DNA from: Paracoccus shanxieyensis
GTDB lineage: Bacteria; Pseudomonadota; Alphaproteobacteria; Rhodobacterales; Rhodobacteraceae
Direction: 5' to 3'
Assembly: GCF_009711265.1 (NCBI RefSeq)
Contig: NZ_WMII01000016.1
Coordinates: forward strand, 38,672 to 102,671
DNA length: 64,000 nucleotides
Shown: in pieces, positions 60,727 to 64,000 of the stretch
How positions within the stretch are numbered: position 1 is the first letter of the stretch
How the letters are laid out: each line of letters starts with the position of its first letter
The notes under the pieces: generated by a model
Seen by the model: the letters and a program-made list of their open reading frames with translations, nothing else
Databases searched by the model: none
What the model was told of the DNA's origin: nothing
Made by a program: the position numbers and the translations under genes

Positions 60727-61121
60727 CCCTCGCCCCCCTCGGTCGTGTTGAGGGCGGCGCGGGCTGCTGCGTGGCAGTGCGTCACTTGATAGAGTTCAGC
60801 GATGCGCTTAAGCGCCCCCTCCAGCTCCGACACCCGCGCTTGCAACGTGGCGATCCTCGTCAGAGCGTCGAGCAATTCAGCGGCAATCGTCGGGGCGAGG
60901 GCGATTAGGCGGGCGTTGGCGTCACGGATAGGCTGATCACCCCAAGACTCGCCATCTTTCGGCTGGGGTGTGTCATCGTCCCCGCCATAGCAGGTGGCGA
61001 CTTCGACGTATCCATCTTGCTTACCGACATAAGCGCAGGCGTTGATGGGGTGCGGTGCCTTAACGCGCCACGGCCCCGGCGCCGTCATCTCACCCGCCCC
61101 GCCATTCTCGATCTGGGTCAT
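60723..61121 (-). CDS. phage hypothetical protein
   Basis: 132 residues. It contains [20 protein letters not shown], a segment common in phage proteins of unknown function, then a coiled coil ([17 protein letters not shown]). GGAGG precedes the ATG, which overlaps the pentapeptide gene stop (ATGA). Its N-terminus resembles the leader of the pentapeptide gene frame. Confidence 0.65.
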   Translation of the reverse strand: MTQIENGGAGEMTAPGPWRVKAPHPINACAYVGKQDGYVEVATCYGGDDDTPQPKDGESWGDQPIRDANARLIALAPTIAAELLDALTRIATLQARVSELEGALKRIAELYQVTHCHAAARAALNTTEGGEG

Positions 61122-61166
61122 GGGCGATCCTCCGCGTCAGCGAGGCGCTTCATGTCGGCCAGCGCT
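61078..61166. repeat. imperfect direct repeat, copy A (right end of pentapeptide gene)
   Basis: About 85 bp covering the last codons of the pentapeptide gene, the ribosome site and the first codons of the next gene; matched by 61821-61906. Confidence 0.7.
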
Positions 61167-61801
61167 GCATCGTTGCCGCAATAAAAATCCGGGACTTTTT
61201 CGAGTGACGGGTCGCTGGCTTGGTAGATCAGGGCAGCGGCAGCAGCGGTGCCGTAAGCGCCCTCAAGGACTTTGCCACCTTCCCCAGCCAAGACGCACAC
61301 CCAACCGGCGCGGCAATGGGTCGTCCCGCAGTAGCCGTCTTGATGCCAAGATCTCATGTCCAGAGCGCCATCGCGAGAAGCCGCGTCATAGACCTTAGTG
61401 TGGATGTTTTCGATCTTGGGAATCCAGTTGGCACCGCTCAGGTCGGCACCGCGCAGGTCGGCATAGCTCAGGTCGGCATCGCGCAGGTCGGCATCGCGCA
61501 GGACGGCACCGATCAGGACGGCACCGATCAGGACGGCACCGCTCAGGTCGGCATCGCGCAGGACGGCACCGCGCAGGTCGGCATCGCGCAGGTCGGCACC
61601 GCGCAGGACGGCACCGCTAAGGTCGGCATCGCGCAGGACGGCACCGATCAGGACGGCACCGCGCAGGTCGGCTTTCGCTTCAACTGCCGCCTTGACGGCC
61701 ATGCCCATCCGGACGCGGAAAGACATTTTGTCGCCGACAGGCAGATCGCACTCAAACAAGATCCGGTCGGACCATCGGGATTTGATTTGGAATTTACCCA
61801 T
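61118..61801 (-). CDS. pentapeptide-repeat phage protein
   Basis: 227 residues: N-terminal [19 protein letters not shown] segment (1-43), 16 pentapeptides A(D/V)Lxx at 44-123 forming a right-handed beta-helix, and a C-terminal domain with Cys/His ([19 protein letters not shown]) ending [14 protein letters not shown]. This three-part layout recurs in phages; role unknown. ATG 61801 (AAAGGA upstream) matches the native start; the frame also opens at ATG 61861 behind a strong GGAGG, adding 20 residues that look like a borrowed leader. Confidence 0.82.
   Translation of the reverse strand: MGKFQIKSRWSDRILFECDLPVGDKMSFRVRMGMAVKAAVEAKADLRGAVLIGAVLRDADLSGAVLRGADLRDADLRGAVLRDADLSGAVLIGAVLIGAVLRDADLRDADLSYADLRGADLSGANWIPKIENIHTKVYDAASRDGALDMRSWHQDGYCGTTHCRAGWVCVLAGEGGKVLEGAYGTAAAAALIYQASDPSLEKVPDFYCGNDAALADMKRLADAEDRP
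61433..61672 (-). repeat. 15-bp tandem repeats encoding the pentapeptides
   Basis: Sixteen 15-base units, each one pentapeptide, differing mainly at the second codon (GAC or GTC) and the last two codons. Confidence 0.9.
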
Positions 61802-61820
61802 TGGGTGATCCTTTCGAGCG

Positions 61821-61906
61821 GGCGCCGTCATGTCAGCCGCCCCGCCTGCTTGTGTGGTCATTGGTTAGCCTCCGCGTCAGCGAGGCGCTTCATGTCGGCA
61901 AGCGCG
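61821..61906. repeat. imperfect direct repeat, copy B (left end of pentapeptide gene)
   Basis: Matches 61078-61166. It contains a 17-codon micro-ORF (61858-61911) encoding [11 protein letters not shown], the tail of a pentapeptide protein, followed by GGAGG and an ATG leader. Confidence 0.7.
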
Positions 61907-61911
61907 GTCAT
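61858..61911 (-). pseudogene. micro-ORF relic of a pentapeptide gene 3' end
   Basis: 17 codons, [17 protein letters not shown]. Its ATG overlaps the stop of the upstream gene and its stop overlaps the ATG at 61861, keeping the coupled chain intact. Reads as what is left after deletion of a second pentapeptide gene. Confidence 0.5.
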
Positions 61912-62168
61912 TTCTGCACCTCAACGACATGGATGACGCTTCTGCTATGAACGGACTGCGCCGCTTTCAGCGTTTCGTGCGCCGTCAGCCCGTATCCATG
62001 CACCGTGATCCAAAACTCACGCGGCGCAGGGCGAATGCGATACTGGTGACACACCCATCCCCAACGGGGGTTTTCACATTTCACCCAGGCGCCATTGATC
62101 TTTTCCTCAATCGTGCGCCCTTCGACATGCGCTTGCATCACGGCGATCATTTCTGCTGTGGTCGTCAT
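61908..62168 (-). CDS. phage hypothetical protein
   Basis: 86 residues: TTAEMIAVMQAHVEGRTIE, then W-rich CENPRWGWVCHQYRIRP and a beta-rich end. Resembles short phage proteins of unknown function. ATG 62168 follows GGAGG at ten bases; the frame upstream is longer but unlike a gene. Confidence 0.6.
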   Translation of the reverse strand: MTTTAEMIAVMQAHVEGRTIEEKINGAWVKCENPRWGWVCHQYRIRPAPREFWITVHGYGLTAHETLKAAQSVHSRSVIHVVEVQK

Positions 62169-62321
62169 TATCTCAGCGCCTCCTGCGCTATATCCGTGTT
62201 CAGGATGGCCCGCGTCCTGCGTGGGCCGACCGAAAGACGGGGGAAAAGGCCCAGCCATCGGGCACTGCAAGACGGCTGGGCTAGTGGGCTGGCGGACGAT
62301 CAGAAACACCAGCCGGGAAGG

Positions 62322-62573
62322 TCAGCCCATGCCGAGGGCGGCGCGATACATCTCGAGGATCGACTCCTCCTCGGCGATGTCGTCCTTGTCGCGCTTGCGC
62401 AGCGCGATGACCTTGCGCATCACCTTGGTGTCATAGCCGCGCGCCTTGGCCTCGGCCATCAGCTCTTTCTGGCGCTCGGCCACGTCCTTCTTTTCGGATT
62501 CCAGCTGCTCGAACTGCTCGATGAACTGGCGCAGTTCTCCGGCTGCGATGCCATAGGCGTTGTCGTCACTCAT
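62322..62573 (-). CDS. GapR-like (DUF2312) DNA-binding protein
   Basis: 83 residues matching the GapR/DUF2312 pattern: AAGELRQFIEQFEQLESEK then KDVAERQKELMAEAKARGYDTKVMRKVIALRK. Cellular GapR binds overtwisted DNA and helps topoisomerases; a phage copy may assist phage replication. Overlaps the ATPase gene stop by four bases. Confidence 0.9.
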   Translation of the reverse strand: MSDDNAYGIAAGELRQFIEQFEQLESEKKDVAERQKELMAEAKARGYDTKVMRKVIALRKRDKDDIAEEESILEMYRAALGMG

Positions 62574-63655
62574 GCGTCGGCTCCTTCATTGCGGAATGCG
62601 GCCTCAGCGGCTTCCATTTCGGCGCGCTGATCGGGGGTCATCTGCGGGGGTGCGTCATCGGCGAACGGATCCTCGTCGTCGCGCGATGCGTCCCGGTCGG
62701 CGTCAGCGGCCAGAGATTGCAGCTCAGCGAGGATGGACCGTGCGATCGACCGATCCTCCGGGTTCGACTGCCACCAGCCGCGGAACGCATCGGTTCCTTT
62801 GCGGGCTTCTGACCGCGCAGCGTCGAGGATCTCCTTCTGCTTCTGCGCATCACCTTGACCCTTGGCCCACGCGGCCATGGCCCGGCCCGTCTCCACGCCC
62901 ATGGTGCGGCGCGGGTCCAGCAGGTTCTTGAACTGGTCGGCCACCTTGATCTGGTGGACCGGGCAGCCCGGCGCGCTGGGGTCGAGAATGACCATGGTTG
63001 TCATCTCAAACATCAAATCGGCATCGCTTGCGGGATCCCACGGCACATCCTCGCGGCGCGTCTTGGTCTTGCGCGCGTTCTTGGCATTGTTGCCGAACCC
63101 GCTTTGCATCACCGGCTTGGCGCGGGTGCAGATGATGATGTTCGTCTTGGCGCGAACGATCCGGTCAATGAGGCGACGATAGCGCGGCTTGACCTCGGCC
63201 CACGCCAACTGGTTGCGCTTGTCGGCCAGTTCGCTCTTGCCCCCGGTGATCCGCTCTAGCGTCGTGGCGTGCAGGTCCAGAACGCCCCCCACGCCTTCCC
63301 ACGCGTGCGAGAAGCTGTCCAGGATGAGAACCGGCAGTTCAGCAGCCTCCGCCGCATCAATGACCGCGATCCAGCGTTCCGGGCCAAAGCCGACCAGATC
63401 GCCTTTGTCATCGACGGCGGTGAAGTCGTAGTGCATCATCTCGGGAAAAGCGGCCTTGTAATGCAAGGCGCGCTTGTTCTCGGTATCGACATAGCCGATC
63501 GGGGCGCCGGGCTTGCCGGTGATCGTTTCGGCGATGCCTCGAGCCATGAGCAGAGCGGTATAAGTCTTTCCGGTGCCGGACCCGCCGCTGAGGCCGATGG
63601 ACAGCGTCAGCGGGTCTTGGATTTCAGTTACCGGGATAAAGCGGATCATGCCCAC
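62570..63655 (-). CDS. phage AAA ATPase, Sak4-like recombination protein
   Basis: 361 residues. Walker A GGSGTGKT at 24-31, Walker B PVLILDSFSHAWEG, RecA-like core to about 245, then a charged helical tail ending in an acidic DDEDPFADDA segment. Layout matches phage Sak4-type single-strand annealing ATPases. GTG 63655 is preferred to ATG 63649 because GGAG lies seven bases before it. Confidence 0.78.
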   Translation of the reverse strand: MGMIRFIPVTEIQDPLTLSIGLSGGSGTGKTYTALLMARGIAETITGKPGAPIGYVDTENKRALHYKAAFPEMMHYDFTAVDDKGDLVGFGPERWIAVIDAAEAAELPVLILDSFSHAWEGVGGVLDLHATTLERITGGKSELADKRNQLAWAEVKPRYRRLIDRIVRAKTNIIICTRAKPVMQSGFGNNAKNARKTKTRREDVPWDPASDADLMFEMTTMVILDPSAPGCPVHQIKVADQFKNLLDPRRTMGVETGRAMAAWAKGQGDAQKQKEILDAARSEARKGTDAFRGWWQSNPEDRSIARSILAELQSLAADADRDASRDDEDPFADDAPPQMTPDQRAEMEAAEAAFRNEGADA

Positions 63656-63852
63656 GGGTTTTCTCCATGATTTTCGGGGGCCTGCCAGAGATAGGCAGTT
63701 TCAAGGACGTCACGTCCGGTTTCCTGCTTGATTGCGGCTTCATAGGTTTCGCGCTCAAGCCATCGGGCCTGATAGAATTCAGGCAGGTCGAACTGGACAA
63801 TTTCGAGGGGGTATCCAGGCCACTGGCCGACGCGGAGGCAATGGGCCCACAT
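63646..63852 (-). CDS. phage hypothetical protein
   Basis: 68 residues (WAHCLRVGQWPGYPLEIVQF..), overlapping the ATPase start. No clear ribosome site and no recognised family. Confidence 0.5.
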   Translation of the reverse strand: MWAHCLRVGQWPGYPLEIVQFDLPEFYQARWLERETYEAAIKQETGRDVLETAYLWQAPENHGENPWA

Positions 63853-63932
63853 TTCGCGAGCGCGCGCTGTGCGCTGATAGTGCCCCGCGGCGTGGTGTAG
63901 GAGCGCCGACCCTCGGAGAGGTCAGGGCTTGT

Positions 63933-64000
63933 TCAGGTGGCCACGGCGGGCAGCCTGACGGTTGGATTGTCGGTCACACGGGCGAGCGTTTCAAGGCTCA
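63933..64000 (-). CDS. 3' end of a further minus-strand gene, cut by the window
   Basis: Only 21 codons plus stop are visible (SLETLARVTDNPTVRLPAVAT). Open frame to the edge, consistent direction; identity unknown. Confidence 0.35.
   Translation of the reverse strand, partial: SLETLARVTDNPTVRLPAVAT

Larger units (their letters stand above)
57126..64000. mobile_element. integrated prophage or island at tRNA-Leu, right part outside window
   Basis: The tRNA 3' half, an adjacent integrase reading toward the tRNA, excisionase-like gene, then more than ten short, overlapping minus-strand genes typical of a temperate phage early region. No phage structural, lysis or terminase gene is visible before the window ends, so whether it is a full prophage is open. 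The second attachment site lies outside, so the core cannot be defined; the tRNA 3' end is the usual core for this integrase class. Confidence 0.8.

Noticed and set aside
61433..61672. CRISPR or minisatellite reading of the 15-bp repeats
   Set aside because: No spacers; each unit is one pentapeptide codon set in an intact gene.

Overview
This 64 kb window looks like the chromosome of a high-GC alphaproteobacterium of the Rhodobacterales, closest in style to Paracoccus. The evidence is the division and cell-wall (dcw) cluster order ftsW-murG-murC-DUF2484-murB-ddl-ftsQ-ftsA-ftsZ-lpxC-bamD-recN, an FtsZ tail ending in an IPAFLRR-type peptide, a bactofilin/M23 peptidase pair, a ScfR/RamB-type regulator and dense, GC-rich coding. 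The genus is an inference from gene style, not from a search.

Layout. 1-15.3 kb: dcw cluster, interrupted at 3647-5101 by an AT-richer accessory gene of unknown function between the DUF2484 gene and murB. 15.3-25 kb: a small exported-protein gene broken by a stop codon; valine/thymine catabolism genes (mmsB, 3-hydroxyisobutyryl-CoA hydrolase, mmsA) around an NCS1 nucleobase permease, with a divergent LysR regulator; a CBS protein; coaD; bactofilin and M23 peptidase. 25-34 kb: ScfR-type regulator with paired TTTGCAAA operators, a Bcr/CflA efflux pump, DUF486 protein, dnaB, pyrE-pyrC, gap and a 47-residue membrane peptide. 33.7-45 kb: a GH16 glycanase with RTX repeats, a DUF72 gene, ilvD and a five-gene oligopeptide ABC transporter. 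45-57 kb: KamA-family radical SAM enzyme, gluconate-5-dehydrogenase-like SDR, a small acidic exported protein whose 3' end is triplicated as an in-phase 162-bp repeat, an isolated fliG-like gene, purB, two GntP permeases, glnA, glnB and nnr.

From 57.1 kb the window enters an integrated element at the 3' end of a tRNA-Leu(UAG) gene. A tyrosine integrase is followed by an excisionase-like protein and then a tightly overlapped minus-strand early phage module: Cys-rich proteins, DUF4326, a MazG-like pyrophosphohydrolase, a pentapeptide-repeat protein, a GapR-like DUF2312 protein and a Sak4-like ATPase. It runs off the right edge, so its far end and structural genes are not visible.

Most genes are ordinary housekeeping genes. 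The least explained items are the accessory gene inside the dcw cluster, the in-phase tandem repeat after the acidic exported protein, the coupled 17-codon micro-ORF and duplicated junctions around the pentapeptide gene, and the fliG-like gene whose start codon abuts a terminator hairpin. I did not see a CRISPR array, an insertion sequence or an rRNA gene.
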